From positions 1 through 64,000 of the forward strand of contig CANPGM010000001.1 of assembly GCA_947573605.1 (NCBI GenBank): 64,000 nt of DNA, written 5' to 3'. The notes beneath the pieces were generated by a model that saw nothing but the letters and a program-made list of their open reading frames with translations, searched no databases and was not told where the DNA came from. Positions within the stretch are counted from its first letter, which is position 1; every line of letters begins with the position of its first letter. The translations under genes and the position numbers were made by a program. The stretch comes from an uncultured Roseburia sp. (GTDB taxonomy: Bacteria > Bacillota > Clostridia > Lachnospirales > Lachnospiraceae). Shown piece by piece: positions 17,185 through 25,730 of this stretch.

Positions 17185-18102
17185 TCAGCGTTTTTTTTCA
17201 TCTTTCTTTTGAGATGGGGCTATTTTTGCTTTATAAAGAGATGTTCCTGTCAACGTCGCAAAATAAAACAGTATCGTAACAAGAATGAGAATACAAAAAT
17301 CTCGTTGTGACGAATAAGTCGTAAAGCAAATTCCTTTTGTGCAAAGTTGAGCTGCAATATAGGAAATTGGAAATAATAGCATTCGGTCAAGCCAAATAGT
17401 GAAAGCTGACTTATTTTTCAATAGGAACCGCATCATTGCCAGGATAATAAGGGCAGCAATGGCTAATAAAAAGTACGGCATTAAAATCAGTCTTGGAAGT
17501 GTTACGCCATTTTCTTCCGTATTTTCATTTATCCCATAAATCAGCACATCTTCAGAACCGTCGTTTTGGGCGTAGAAGATCTGAATTTTATTTTCTCTGT
17601 CAGAAGGTATAATCATATTTTGTTTTCCACGATTAGACGAATATAAGTCCCAGGTTGTAGTCCAGGCATTTATGCGATAGATTTCTGTTTGGGTTTCATT
17701 GTCAAATTCTTTAACACAGCTATAACCTGTCACCTTATGATCAAAGGTGATGGTAATGCTCCCGTCAGCGCCGTCAATAACACGGAACAAATGATCGGAA
17801 TAGGGGAAAAATTCAGGCGATGTTAAAATTCCAAAGGCAACCGTCACTATGGCACATGCCAGAATTGCTGTAAAAAAAACAGTCTGAAGGCGTTTAACAA
17901 ATAACTCTTTTTTTATTCTTTTTAGCGGAACAATATCGGCGTCGGGGATAGGGTCCGCAGGTTTTTGCATATGTTCAAGCTCTGCACGGCACTCTTCACA
18001 ATGTTTGAGATGTTCGCGAACAAACTCCCGTGTATCCGTACTTACCATGCCTTCTACATAAAGCGGAAGGATGTCTCTAATTAAATTACATCTATTACTC
18101 AT
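17185..18102 (-). CDS. Membrane anti-sigma factor with zinc-binding N-terminus
   Basis: A 305-residue protein with an N-terminal zf-HC2/ZAS domain. The zinc motif HxxxCxxC is visible in EHLKHCEECRAE near residues 30-40, the site that normally holds an ECF sigma factor. One membrane helix follows at about 76-95, then a domain of about 110 residues (beta-rich, with VTGYSCVKEFDNETQTEIYR), then three more hydrophobic helices at the C-terminus. The first helix and the domain after it could form an extracytoplasmic sensor. The start overlaps the end of the sigma gene by eight bases, the normal arrangement of a cognate pair. The domain order suggests that release of the sigma factor depends on an envelope signal; this is inference. 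Confidence 0.83.
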   Translation of the reverse strand: MSNRCNLIRDILPLYVEGMVSTDTREFVREHLKHCEECRAELEHMQKPADPIPDADIVPLKRIKKELFVKRLQTVFFTAILACAIVTVAFGILTSPEFFPYSDHLFRVIDGADGSITITFDHKVTGYSCVKEFDNETQTEIYRINAWTTTWDLYSSNRGKQNMIIPSDRENKIQIFYAQNDGSEDVLIYGINENTEENGVTLPRLILMPYFLLAIAALIILAMMRFLLKNKSAFTIWLDRMLLFPISYIAAQLCTKGICFTTYSSQRDFCILILVTILFYFATLTGTSLYKAKIAPSQKKDEKKR

Positions 18103-18595
18103 CTTTGTCCTCCATTTGCATTACTATTTTCTTTTTTGCTCGGTGATAAGTGACGCAAGCCCAATTTTCTGTTTTTTGAAAAATATCTGCAATTTGTTTA
18201 AAACTTAACTCTCCAAAGACCCGCAGCATAAAAACTTCTTTATATGGTTCGGCTAACTTATGCAGCAGGAGATGTATTTGCATAGCATCGTATTGCTTTG
18301 AGATTTGTTCCTCAATGGTTTCCTGATTGTCCGGAAAATCATTATCCTCAATAGTTTCAATACGCTGCTGCTTTTTCAGGTAAGAGAAATAAGCGTTTTT
18401 AGCAATTTGGCAAAGCCAAACACGGACATCTGTTTCACCACGAAAATGATTTATGGAACGCATTGCCTTAAAAAAAGTTTCGCTTGTGATTTCTTCTGCA
18501 ATATTTTCGTCTTTTGACAGCTTTTTGAGAAAAAGAAATACATCATTAAAGTATCTTCTATAAATTTTCTCAAATTCTTCTTCGAATCCTGCCAC
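18095..18595 (-). CDS. ECF-type RNA polymerase sigma factor
   Basis: A 166-residue extracytoplasmic-function sigma-70 factor. Region 2 is visible as VFLFLKKLSKDENIAEEITSETFF (shown in part: NIAEEITSETFFKA) with RGETDVRVWLCQIAKNAY, and region 4 as LPEPYKE-like LAEPYKEVFMLRVFGELS followed by FKQIADIFQKTENWACVTYH. The start codon is GTG at 18595, preceded by a strong GAGGAGGTGA site. ECF factors usually activate their own operon, so the promoter probably lies in 18600-18660; I could not assign its boxes. The target regulon is not evident. Confidence 0.88.
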   Translation of the reverse strand: MAGFEEEFEKIYRRYFNDVFLFLKKLSKDENIAEEITSETFFKAMRSINHFRGETDVRVWLCQIAKNAYFSYLKKQQRIETIEDNDFPDNQETIEEQISKQYDAMQIHLLLHKLAEPYKEVFMLRVFGELSFKQIADIFQKTENWACVTYHRAKKKIVMQMEDKDE

Positions 18596-18837
18596 TTTCT
18601 CACCTCCTCACTTATAAGACTTCGCAGTTCAAAAAACATTACAAGTTTTTTGAACTATTTTTCTTTTCTCGTGCATCATCTGGTTTAGCACAGCTAAAAA
18701 GATCGCATCATTTCACAAAGAAAAGAAATGCTTTTTATACCGCAAAATTACAATCCCGTGTCCAAAGGAAGGACGCACCGTTATCAGCATCCCACGGAAT
18801 ATCACATTTGTAAAGACATTCGAGCATATAAAATGAA
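18596..18837. other. Intergenic region between divergent sigma and restriction-modification genes
   Basis: About 240 bases without a convincing gene. It should contain the minus-strand promoter of the sigma gene near its left end. No repeat, RNA gene or attachment site was recognised. Confidence 0.5.
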
Positions 18838-18866
18838 TTGAAAGACCTGTTATTTTATGGTAGGAT
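18838..18866 (+). promoter_or_regulatory. Promoter of the restriction-modification genes
   Basis: TTGAAA at 18838-18843 and TAGGAT at 18861-18866 have an exact 17-base spacer. The leader that follows contains the terminator at 18922-18946 before the first gene. Confidence 0.6.
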
Positions 18867-18921
18867 AGCCGTAGAGAAAGTATTGGAGACAGACGGGGAA
18901 TTTATTCTGGCATAACCGGGA

Positions 18922-18946
18922 AGAGACTTGAAAAGGTCTCTTTTTT
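18922..18946 (+). terminator. Intrinsic terminator within the methyltransferase leader
   Basis: AGAGAC pairs with GTCTCT around an eight-base loop and is followed by TTTTTT. It lies between the promoter at 18838 and the methyltransferase start at 18988. It could therefore be an attenuator that limits expression of the restriction-modification operon. Confidence 0.7.
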
Positions 18947-18987
18947 GCCTTATGGAATCCGGGTGTCGAGAGGGAAGGAACAATAAA

Positions 18988-20292
18988 ATGGTCGCAGAGG
19001 ACAGAAACTATCAGGTGCTTAATACGGAACAGGCGAAAGAGATTGTATGGAATGATTTAACGGGGCAGCTTGACAGTATGGAATACATCGCTTTTGGACT
19101 GCCTGAAATTAACGACAGATACGACATTTGGAATGTGCCTGTTTTGTACAAAAAGGAAGTCATCGGTGAAGTGGCGGTGGATGCTTATTCAAAAAAAATT
19201 AACGCAAAACGGTCTTCTGATATCTGTGTTCTGAAAGGCAGAATAGATAAGGTAAACAGAGGAGAAATTGCTGCCGCTCAAAAACGCCCCCGGAAAAAAG
19301 AAACATACCGGATCTCTGAGCTATCCAGCAAGCTGATAAAAGGACGTTCCGAACTGGTATTAAAGCAATTCCCGGAACAGTGCGTAGATATGATATTTAC
19401 GTCTCCGCCCTATTATAATGCAAGAAAGCAGTATTCGGAATATGATACGTATGAGGACTATCTTGCTTTCATACGGAGAGTGGTAAAAGAGTGCCGGAGA
19501 GTACTGATGGATGGTAAATTTTTTATCATAAATTCTTCTCATGTATTAGTTCCACGGGCAAGCAGGAACGAATCCTCGTCGCGGATTGCCGTTCCGTTTG
19601 ACATTCACCAGATTTTTTTAGAAGAAGGATTTGAATTTGTAGACGACATTATATGGCAGAAACCGGAAGGAGCGGGCTGGGCAAGCGGCAGAGGAAGAAG
19701 ATTTTCAGCAGACAGAAATCCGATGCAGTATAAGGCGGTGCCCGTTACGGAATATGTGATGGTATACAGAAAAAAACCGGCGGTTTTGATTGATTATTTT
19801 ATAAGAAATCATCCGAGTCCGGAAATCATTCGTGCGTCAAAGATTGGAGACGGGTACGAGAAAACGAACGTATGGTATCTGTCGCCGGCGAGAGATAAAC
19901 GCCATCCTGCCGTGTTTCCGAAAGAACTGGCCGAAAGGGTGATCACTTATTATTCGTTTAAAAATGATGTAGTACTGGATCCGTTTGGAGGAATTGGTAC
20001 GACGGCAAAGGCGGCTGCCGGTCTGGACAGAAGATTTATTTCAATTGAATGCTCCGGCGAATACGCAGAAGCGGCATTGGCTGATATGAACAGTGTGAAT
20101 ACGTTTGTAAATCCGGTGGAATTTGAATTTTGCGACTGTTCCAGCCTGACTGACAGCCCGGAGAAATCCGGATACGGGTTACATGAATTAATTAAAATGC
20201 TTGAAAAAAAAGGGGTATCCGGAGAGGAAGTAGCGGATCTTTTACGCAAAGAATATAAAGACACGTTGCACGGAAACGGACAGGAGGCTTAG
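18988..20292 (+). CDS. Type II DNA methyltransferase (N4-cytosine or N6-adenine, DPPY-first order)
   Basis: A 434-residue DNA methyltransferase. The catalytic motif IV reads TSPPYYNARKQYSEYDTY near residue 130. The SAM-binding motif I, DPFGGIGTTAKAA, comes much later near residue 330, so the order is catalytic before SAM motif. The SPPY form is common in N4-cytosine enzymes of this order, so an m4C product is plausible. About 90 residues before the catalytic domain form an extra N-terminal module that I do not recognise. The ATG at 18988 (GGAAGGA site) is preferred: an in-frame TTG at 18928 lies inside the terminator hairpin. The gene runs into the nuclease gene with a five-base gap. Confidence 0.88.
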   Translation: MVAEDRNYQVLNTEQAKEIVWNDLTGQLDSMEYIAFGLPEINDRYDIWNVPVLYKKEVIGEVAVDAYSKKINAKRSSDICVLKGRIDKVNRGEIAAAQKRPRKKETYRISELSSKLIKGRSELVLKQFPEQCVDMIFTSPPYYNARKQYSEYDTYEDYLAFIRRVVKECRRVLMDGKFFIINSSHVLVPRASRNESSSRIAVPFDIHQIFLEEGFEFVDDIIWQKPEGAGWASGRGRRFSADRNPMQYKAVPVTEYVMVYRKKPAVLIDYFIRNHPSPEIIRASKIGDGYEKTNVWYLSPARDKRHPAVFPKELAERVITYYSFKNDVVLDPFGGIGTTAKAAAGLDRRFISIECSGEYAEAALADMNSVNTFVNPVEFEFCDCSSLTDSPEKSGYGLHELIKMLEKKGVSGEEVADLLRKEYKDTLHGNGQEA

Positions 20293-20297
20293 AACAG

Positions 20298-21365
20298 GTG
20301 GGAATCTATGATTCTTATAACAGATTAGGAAAAGAGTATATAAAAGGAACCAGACAAAATTTTGTGGAGCGGGTAGGAGAGAGCGGCTTAAAGAAGATTA
20401 TAAAAGATATTTTTATAGGAAAAAATATCAGGGATTATACCGAGTTTCAAACGCAGAGCAGATTGATTTATTCCTATTCAGCGCTATTGGAGTTATATGT
20501 CCGTCTCCTGGGGGATAAAACAGATAGCGTAGAGCAATATGCCGATTATATCATGAATGATTATGTGGAAGCGGAGAATGACGAGAAGAGAAAGCTGGAT
20601 CTGTGGCTGCTTGGTCTGACCGGAAAAGGACTTGATAACATTACAAGAGATAATATTCTTGATTATCGGATTTCCTTTGCGGATTCCATGAACGATATTG
20701 TTGCCAGCCTTGAAGACTATTACGGCCCCGTCACCGGATTTGTGGAATTGAGCGGAAGAAGGATAGATTTAAGCTGGAATACGTTCTCGCTGCTGATGAT
20801 GGCTGCCGGGGCGCAGACCCTGACTATACGGGGCTCCGAAAAGTCAACAAACGGAAAAATGTTTGAAAAGCTGATTTTAGGATCTCTTCTTACAATTATG
20901 GGATTTGAGTATCTGAAAAAACCGCCTGCCAGATTAGATAAAAATAAAAAGCTATTTTGGTTATCTCATATGGATGCGAATGAGCGGGAAATTGACGCTA
21001 CATTCGCATATCATGGGAAGGCCGTTAATGTTGATATCGGGTTCATTGGTAAGGGAAATCCTGAGATTACACTCGACAAAGTAACAAGATTCGGCGCTTA
21101 CAAAGAGATTGGCGGGGTGCCGCACGATATGACAACCATGATTATTGTTGATACTGTGGCGGACAACAGCGATTTGTTTCAAAAGGCAAAACGGGTCAAC
21201 GGATATGTATTTCAAATGAAAGACAGCGACTGGACGATTCAATTTGCAGGAGTTCTTTGCAGGATCATGGGTATTTCGCATGAATTAACGAAAAAAAACG
21301 CCGGCAGTCTGGAAGAATATTTTAGACGAAAGCTGGGCGGGATAGAGATACAGAATTTTATTTGA
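20298..21365 (+). CDS. Putative Type II restriction endonuclease partner
   Basis: A 355-residue soluble protein directly downstream of the methyltransferase, starting at GTG with a GGAGG site. Position, size and expression coupling make it the cognate nuclease. Sequence support is weaker: I see a charged segment EREIDATFAYHG near residues 235-246, then VNVDIGFIGKGNPE about eight residues on, which could hold a PD-(D/E)xK-like core, but no unambiguous catalytic triad. Its length and m4C-like partner recall the CfrBI family, but I cannot confirm that from memory. The recognition sequence is unknown. Confidence 0.68.
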   Translation: MGIYDSYNRLGKEYIKGTRQNFVERVGESGLKKIIKDIFIGKNIRDYTEFQTQSRLIYSYSALLELYVRLLGDKTDSVEQYADYIMNDYVEAENDEKRKLDLWLLGLTGKGLDNITRDNILDYRISFADSMNDIVASLEDYYGPVTGFVELSGRRIDLSWNTFSLLMMAAGAQTLTIRGSEKSTNGKMFEKLILGSLLTIMGFEYLKKPPARLDKNKKLFWLSHMDANEREIDATFAYHGKAVNVDIGFIGKGNPEITLDKVTRFGAYKEIGGVPHDMTTMIIVDTVADNSDLFQKAKRVNGYVFQMKDSDWTIQFAGVLCRIMGISHELTKKNAGSLEEYFRRKLGGIEIQNFI

Positions 21366-21540
21366 CATGCGAAACGAAATTTCTGTATGAAATCAGGTCT
21401 TCCGCTTATACTGATTATATGGTATGATTGCGTAAAAGGGTTATTTTCTGCCGGATTGGCTAGTGTCCTGCTTTCTTGAAAGGAGACGTGAAATCATGCG
21501 GCAGAGAAAAAATGAACAATACCTGAAGGAGAAGAAAAGG

Positions 21541-22119
21541 ATGAAAAAAACGATGAAAAAACTAATCACGGTAATGCTGGCATTTACGGCTGTTTTCTCT
21601 CTCGCCGGATGCGGCGGTCCGAAATCTTCCGCAGAGGGCGAATCTTCGTATGAGTCGGCGCTTGAAGTATTCAACGCGGTTTTCGACACTTATGCCGAAG
21701 CGGATAAGTTTGCCGTTATGGGCGGAGATTCCGGGAACCTGACGCAGGATGCGCCCGGAGCGTTCGACGTAAGTAAAACGAATGAACTTCACTATACGCT
21801 CGGTCTGCCTGAAGCAAATGCCGGCGATATCGACGATGCCGCGTCTATGGTTCATATGATGAATGGAAATACCTTTACCGGCGCCGTTTACCATCTGAAG
21901 GAAGACGTTGATGTCAGTACGTTTGCGGATTCCGTAAAAGAAGGCATTCTACAGACACAGTGGATGTGCGGATTTCCGGACAAGCTTGTTATTATAAATG
22001 TAGATGGAAGATATGTAATTACTGCTTACGGAGAAGCCGGAATTATGGATACCTTTAAGGCAAATGCGTTGTCTGCGCTGAGCGGGGCTGAAGTAATTAC
22101 GGAAGAGCCAATTGTTTAA
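21541..22119 (+). CDS. Secreted lipoprotein of unknown family
   Basis: A 192-residue precursor with a clear lipoprotein signal: KKTMKKLITVMLAF, then a hydrophobic core and the lipobox LAGC. The mature protein of about 165 residues starts GCGG, has a short acidic/serine linker and then a single alpha/beta domain. That domain includes HYTLGLPEANAGDID and VHMMNGNTFTGAVYHLK, and ends in alternating strands and helices. I do not recognise the family. The start at 21541 has an AAGGAG site nine bases upstream; an ATG at 21496 with its own AAGGAG site is a real alternative and would lengthen the n-region by 15 residues. It precedes an MBOAT/DHHW pair, so it may work in the same envelope pathway. Confidence 0.72.
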   Translation: MKKTMKKLITVMLAFTAVFSLAGCGGPKSSAEGESSYESALEVFNAVFDTYAEADKFAVMGGDSGNLTQDAPGAFDVSKTNELHYTLGLPEANAGDIDDAASMVHMMNGNTFTGAVYHLKEDVDVSTFADSVKEGILQTQWMCGFPDKLVIINVDGRYVITAYGEAGIMDTFKANALSALSGAEVITEEPIV

Positions 22120-22136
22120 GTAAGTTATAACGGGTA

Positions 22137-22185
22137 TTCGGCGTAAGACGTCAGGAACGGACTGTCTTGCGCCGAAAATATTTTT
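22137..22185 (+). terminator. Terminator-like hairpin between the lipoprotein and MBOAT genes
   Basis: A 13-bp stem (TTCGGCGTAAGAC with GTCTTGCGCCGAA) is followed by AATATTTTT. The T tract is interrupted, so read-through into the next gene at 22206 is possible. Confidence 0.65.
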
Positions 22186-22205
22186 AAAAGGAAATGTAGA
22201 TTATT

Positions 22206-23603
22206 ATGGTTTTTTCGAGTATTCCGTTTTTGTATTATTTTCTTCCGTTGGCGGCAGCGCTTTATTTTTTGGCTCCGCAACGTTTTCGAAATGCGGTTTT
22301 ATTGCTGGAAAGCCTGATCTTTTATGCATGGGGAGAACCCCGGTATGTTTTTTTAATGGGCGGTTCTATTCTGCTGTGTTATGTGTTTGGCCTGCTGACG
22401 GAAAAGTATAGGAAAAAGAAGTACGGAAGGTTTTTTTGCATACTGTCCGTTACGGTCAGCCTTCTTTTTTTATTCTATTTTAAATATGCGGATTTTTTTC
22501 TTGCAAATTTTAACGCAGTAACCGGACTTTCTGTTCCGCTTCTGCGAATTGCGCTCCCGATCGGTATCAGTTTCTATACGTTTCAAATGATAAGTTATAC
22601 GGTTGATATTTATCGGGGAGTGGCGGCGCAGAAGAATATTGTCTCTCTGGCAGCTTATATATCCATGTTTCCTCAGTTAATCGCGGGTCCGATTGTACGC
22701 TATTCAGACATTGCGGAGCAGTTGGACAAAAGAAGCCATACCTTTGGGGGAGCCTCTTACGGAATCCGCCGGTTTTTAATCGGGCTGGCCAAAAAAGTGC
22801 TGTTGGCAAATCAGATGGGAGAACTCTGCAGTGCTTTTCGAGCTTCGGAGGAAAAGTCCGTGCTGTTTTACTGGCTATATGCGGTCGCTCTCGTACTGCA
22901 GACATACTTTGATTTTTCGGGATACAGCGATATGGCGATCGGTCTGGGAAGTGTTTTCGGATTCCGTTTTCCGGAGAATTTCAATTATCCGTATATTTCT
23001 GCCAGTATCACCGAATTCTGGCGGCGCTGGCATATCTCGCTGGGCACATGGTTCAGGGATTATGTATATATTCCTTTGGGCGGGAACCGGCGGGGAAAAG
23101 GACGCCAGATTTTTAATATAATTGTCGTATGGGGACTGACCGGCTTCTGGCATGGGGCTGCGTGGAATTTTATCGTATGGGGACTATTGTTTGCTGCACT
23201 GTTAACGATCGAAAAATTGTGGCTTTTAAAACGGCTGAAAAAGTTTCGCCTGTTTTCTCATATTTATGTTGTGCTTGTCATACTTGTAAGCTTTGTCATC
23301 TTTCACGCCCAGGATATGAAAAGCGCCGTTTCCGATCTCGGAGGGCTTTTCGGCGCAGGCGGGATTCCGGCGGCGTCCGTCGAAGCAGTGTATTGTCTTC
23401 GCAGTTATGCGGTTCTGTTAGCGGCGGGTGTGATCGGAGCTACGCCCGCAGTCAGCCATATTCTGACGGCAGTTTCCAAAAAACAGACCGGTGAAAAAAT
23501 ACTGATGATTGCGGAACCTTTTGTACTTGCGGCGCTGCTGTTTTGTGTGACGGCATGGCTGTCGGACGGATCTTTTAATCCGTTTTTGTATTTTCGATTT
23601 TAA
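22206..23603 (+). CDS. MBOAT family membrane O-acyltransferase (AlgI/DltB-like)
   Basis: A 465-residue polytopic membrane protein with about ten hydrophobic segments. The family signature RFPENFNYPYISAS, then ITEFWRRWHISLGTWFRDYV and YIPLGGNRRGKG, followed by GLTGFWHGAAWNFIVWG with the catalytic histidine, places it in the AlgI/DltB/PatA branch of MBOAT. Such proteins pass acyl groups across the membrane to glycans or teichoic acids. The partner encoded next is an AlgX/J-like DHHW protein, the common pairing for acetylation of an exported polysaccharide. No dltA, dltC or alginate genes are present, so the acceptor is unknown. Confidence 0.9.
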   Translation: MVFSSIPFLYYFLPLAAALYFLAPQRFRNAVLLLESLIFYAWGEPRYVFLMGGSILLCYVFGLLTEKYRKKKYGRFFCILSVTVSLLFLFYFKYADFFLANFNAVTGLSVPLLRIALPIGISFYTFQMISYTVDIYRGVAAQKNIVSLAAYISMFPQLIAGPIVRYSDIAEQLDKRSHTFGGASYGIRRFLIGLAKKVLLANQMGELCSAFRASEEKSVLFYWLYAVALVLQTYFDFSGYSDMAIGLGSVFGFRFPENFNYPYISASITEFWRRWHISLGTWFRDYVYIPLGGNRRGKGRQIFNIIVVWGLTGFWHGAAWNFIVWGLLFAALLTIEKLWLLKRLKKFRLFSHIYVVLVILVSFVIFHAQDMKSAVSDLGGLFGAGGIPAASVEAVYCLRSYAVLLAAGVIGATPAVSHILTAVSKKQTGEKILMIAEPFVLAALLFCVTAWLSDGSFNPFLYFRF

Positions 23604-23615
23604 GGAGGAATGCCG

Positions 23616-24713
23616 ATGACGATTCAAAAAAAAGATAAGTTCATCTGTATTTTATTTGGGTTCCTGTTTGCCGCCGGCTTTTTGCTCTGCGTATTTATGC
23701 CGAAAAATAAGTACTCGGAGAGCGAAAGGCGGCAGCTTGCCGTAATGCCAGAACTATCGGCGGACGCGCTCTGGAGCGGCCGTTTTATGTCGGATTTTGA
23801 AACGTGGGCGGTCGATCATTTTCCGTTTCGCGAGCAGTTTCGAACAGGGAAAGCGCTTGTGTCCGCAGGAGTTTTTTTTAAAGGGGACAACAATGGACTT
23901 TATGTCACGGACGGTTACATTGCATCACTGGAGTATCCGATTCACGAAGCGTCGCTGGACCGCGCGGTGGAGCGGTTTCAATCTGTCTGCAATACGTATT
24001 TAACGGAGAAAAACAGGGTCTATCTTTCCGTCATTCCCGATAAAAACCGCTACCTGGCGGCAGAAAGCGGCCATCCGTCCATTGATTATACGGAATTTGA
24101 AAGACAAATAACAGAAAAAGCAACATTTGCTTCTTATATTCCGATCTCGGATCTTTTAGAGAAAGAGGATTATTATAAAACAGACACGCACTGGCGTCAG
24201 GAAAAAATTTTAGACGTGGCAAATCGGCTGGCTTCCCAAATGGGAGTCCGGCTGTCAGGGGAGTATGAGATTCATGAACTGGACCGGGATTTTTACGGAG
24301 TATATTACGGGCAGGCGGCGCTTCCGCTTGCGCCGGACAGACTCTGTTATTTAACCGGAGCGGCGATTGACGGATGTACGGTCTATGATTGGCAGAATAA
24401 GAAAGAGGCGGCGGTGTACGATATGGAACGCGCGGCAGGGAAGGACCCCTATGAGATATATTTGTCCGGTCCGCTTTCGCTTATTACGATAGAGAACCCG
24501 AAGGCGGAAACGGAGAAGGAACTTGTGATGTTCAGAGACTCCTTCGGTTCTTCCGTTGCGCCGCTGCTGATTGACGGATACTCAAAGATTACACTTGTAG
24601 ACATCCGTTATCTTTCGCCGGATTTTCTGGGACAGTTCATTGACTTTGAAGACTGCGACGTGCTGTTTTTGTACAGCACGCTTGTATTAAACCACAGTGA
24701 GACGTTGAAATAA
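23616..24713 (+). CDS. DHHW family (AlgX/AlgJ-like, SGNH-type) extracytoplasmic protein
   Basis: A 365-residue protein with an N-terminal signal anchor (FICILFGFLFAAGFLLCVF at about 9-27) and an extracellular SGNH-like domain. Family marks are SESERRQLAVMPEL, FETWAVDHFPFREQF near residue 68, the DTHWRQE motif near 190 that supplies catalytic Asp/His, and FRDSFGSSVAPL near 305. AlgX/J proteins carry out the acetyl transfer step after an MBOAT protein. The ATG at 23616 is well spaced from AAGGAGG; the ATG at 23610 is too close to it. It is translationally close to the MBOAT gene (12 bases), so the two act together. Confidence 0.86.
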   Translation: MTIQKKDKFICILFGFLFAAGFLLCVFMPKNKYSESERRQLAVMPELSADALWSGRFMSDFETWAVDHFPFREQFRTGKALVSAGVFFKGDNNGLYVTDGYIASLEYPIHEASLDRAVERFQSVCNTYLTEKNRVYLSVIPDKNRYLAAESGHPSIDYTEFERQITEKATFASYIPISDLLEKEDYYKTDTHWRQEKILDVANRLASQMGVRLSGEYEIHELDRDFYGVYYGQAALPLAPDRLCYLTGAAIDGCTVYDWQNKKEAAVYDMERAAGKDPYEIYLSGPLSLITIENPKAETEKELVMFRDSFGSSVAPLLIDGYSKITLVDIRYLSPDFLGQFIDFEDCDVLFLYSTLVLNHSETLK

Positions 24714-24771
24714 AAAATTTAAAAACCCGTTGGTCGTAAAGAAGAGGAAGGGATATTTTTAAGAAAATGAC

Positions 24772-24798
24772 TAAGGAATTGAAAAAATTGTCCGATAA
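24772..24798 (+). promoter_or_regulatory. Sigma-28 promoter of the flgM operon
   Basis: TAAG at 24772-24775 and CCGATAA at 24792-24798 with a 16-base gap fit the sigma-D/sigma-28 pattern seen at the flagellin genes. A cre-like sequence (AAAAAGCGCTTTCG, 11 of 14 matches to TGAAAGCGCTTTCA) lies in the leader at 24859-24872. Confidence 0.6.
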
Positions 24799-24899
24799 AT
24801 ATCGTGAAAGCAATTTTATAAGGCCCCGATGGAGTAGTTTCAGGACGGAGCCGTATATAAAAAGCGCTTTCGTTTCAGGGAAGAAAGGAGATGCCTAAT

Positions 24900-25181
24900 A
24901 TGCGTATAGAGACTTTTAATCAGATCGCGCAGATCTACAAAGCAGGAAAGTCTGGTAAAGCTGCGAACACAGAGAGCGTCAGCGCAAGCCGCGACGAAGT
25001 GCAGATTTCGTCTTTCGGCCGTGAATATCAGATCGCAAAACAGGCAGTCGCAGAAGCTTCAGATATCAGGGAAGATAAAGTTGCAGAGCTTAAAGCAAGG
25101 GTAAAGTCCGGTAACTATACCGTAGATACGGGAGATTTTGCGAGCCGGTTATTGGAAAAATATCATGCATTATCAAGGTAA
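24900..25181 (+). CDS. flgM: Anti-sigma-28 factor FlgM
   Basis: A 93-residue protein that holds sigma-28 inactive until it is exported through the finished hook-basal body. The C-terminal sigma-binding region is recognisable: DEVQISSFGREYQIAKQAV, then REDKVAELKARVKSGNYTVD and ASRLLEKY. The N-terminal half is polar and probably disordered, as usual. The ATG at 24900 is nine bases after AAAGGAG, while the ATG at 24891 abuts it. It leads the late flagellar operon and is followed at once by flgN, the standard order. Confidence 0.93.
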   Translation: MRIETFNQIAQIYKAGKSGKAANTESVSASRDEVQISSFGREYQIAKQAVAEASDIREDKVAELKARVKSGNYTVDTGDFASRLLEKYHALSR

Positions 25182-25196
25182 AAGTGAGGTTGTACT

Positions 25197-25709
25197 TTGG
25201 CTAGCTTAATGGAAGATCTTATGGATGTCCTGTCAAAGGAAGAGGGACAGTATCTGGGATTGATCACACTTGGAAAAAGGAAAAGAGAAATTATTATCAA
25301 GGCTGACATCCCGGCTTTGGAACAGGTCACGGCAGAAGAGCAGGAGATTGCAAGCGCGCTGCAAAACCTTGCAAAACGCAGAACCGGAGTCTTGAACGAT
25401 ATGGCGACAGTGCTCGGAAAGAATCCGGAACACGTAACCATATCAAAAATGGTAGGCTACCTGGAAGGGCAGCCGGTAGAGCAGCAGAGACTGCGCGAGC
25501 AGCGTGACCGACTGTTGAAAACCGGGGAAGAGATGAGAACCATTAACCAGCAAAATGAAGTACTGCTAAAACAGGCATTAGAAATGGTAGAATTTGATCT
25601 TACCCTGCTTAAAAGTATGCGGCAGGCGCCGGAGACGGCCAACTATAACAGGAACGCCTGTAATACGGGCGACCTGCTTGGCGGGAGCGGCTTTGACGCC
25701 AAACAGTAA
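25197..25709 (+). CDS. flgN: FlgN family flagellar export chaperone
   Basis: A 170-residue, almost wholly helical protein that by family escorts the hook-filament junction proteins FlgK and FlgL, encoded directly downstream. Heptad-like helices run through EDLMDVLSKEEGQYLGLIT, ALEQVTAEEQEIASALQNL and the long QRLREQRDRLLKTGEEMR region. The C-terminal 20 residues are polar and flexible. The start is taken as the TTG at 25197, seven bases after GAGG; an ATG at 25209 is an alternative. Confidence 0.86.
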   Translation: MASLMEDLMDVLSKEEGQYLGLITLGKRKREIIIKADIPALEQVTAEEQEIASALQNLAKRRTGVLNDMATVLGKNPEHVTISKMVGYLEGQPVEQQRLREQRDRLLKTGEEMRTINQQNEVLLKQALEMVEFDLTLLKSMRQAPETANYNRNACNTGDLLGGSGFDAKQ

Positions 25710-25730
25710 TGAGAGGGGAGGAATTTTATC

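Noticed and set aside
18928-18987. N-terminal extension of the methyltransferase from an upstream TTG.
   Set aside because: The TTG is inside the terminator hairpin; the ATG at 18988 has a proper ribosome site.
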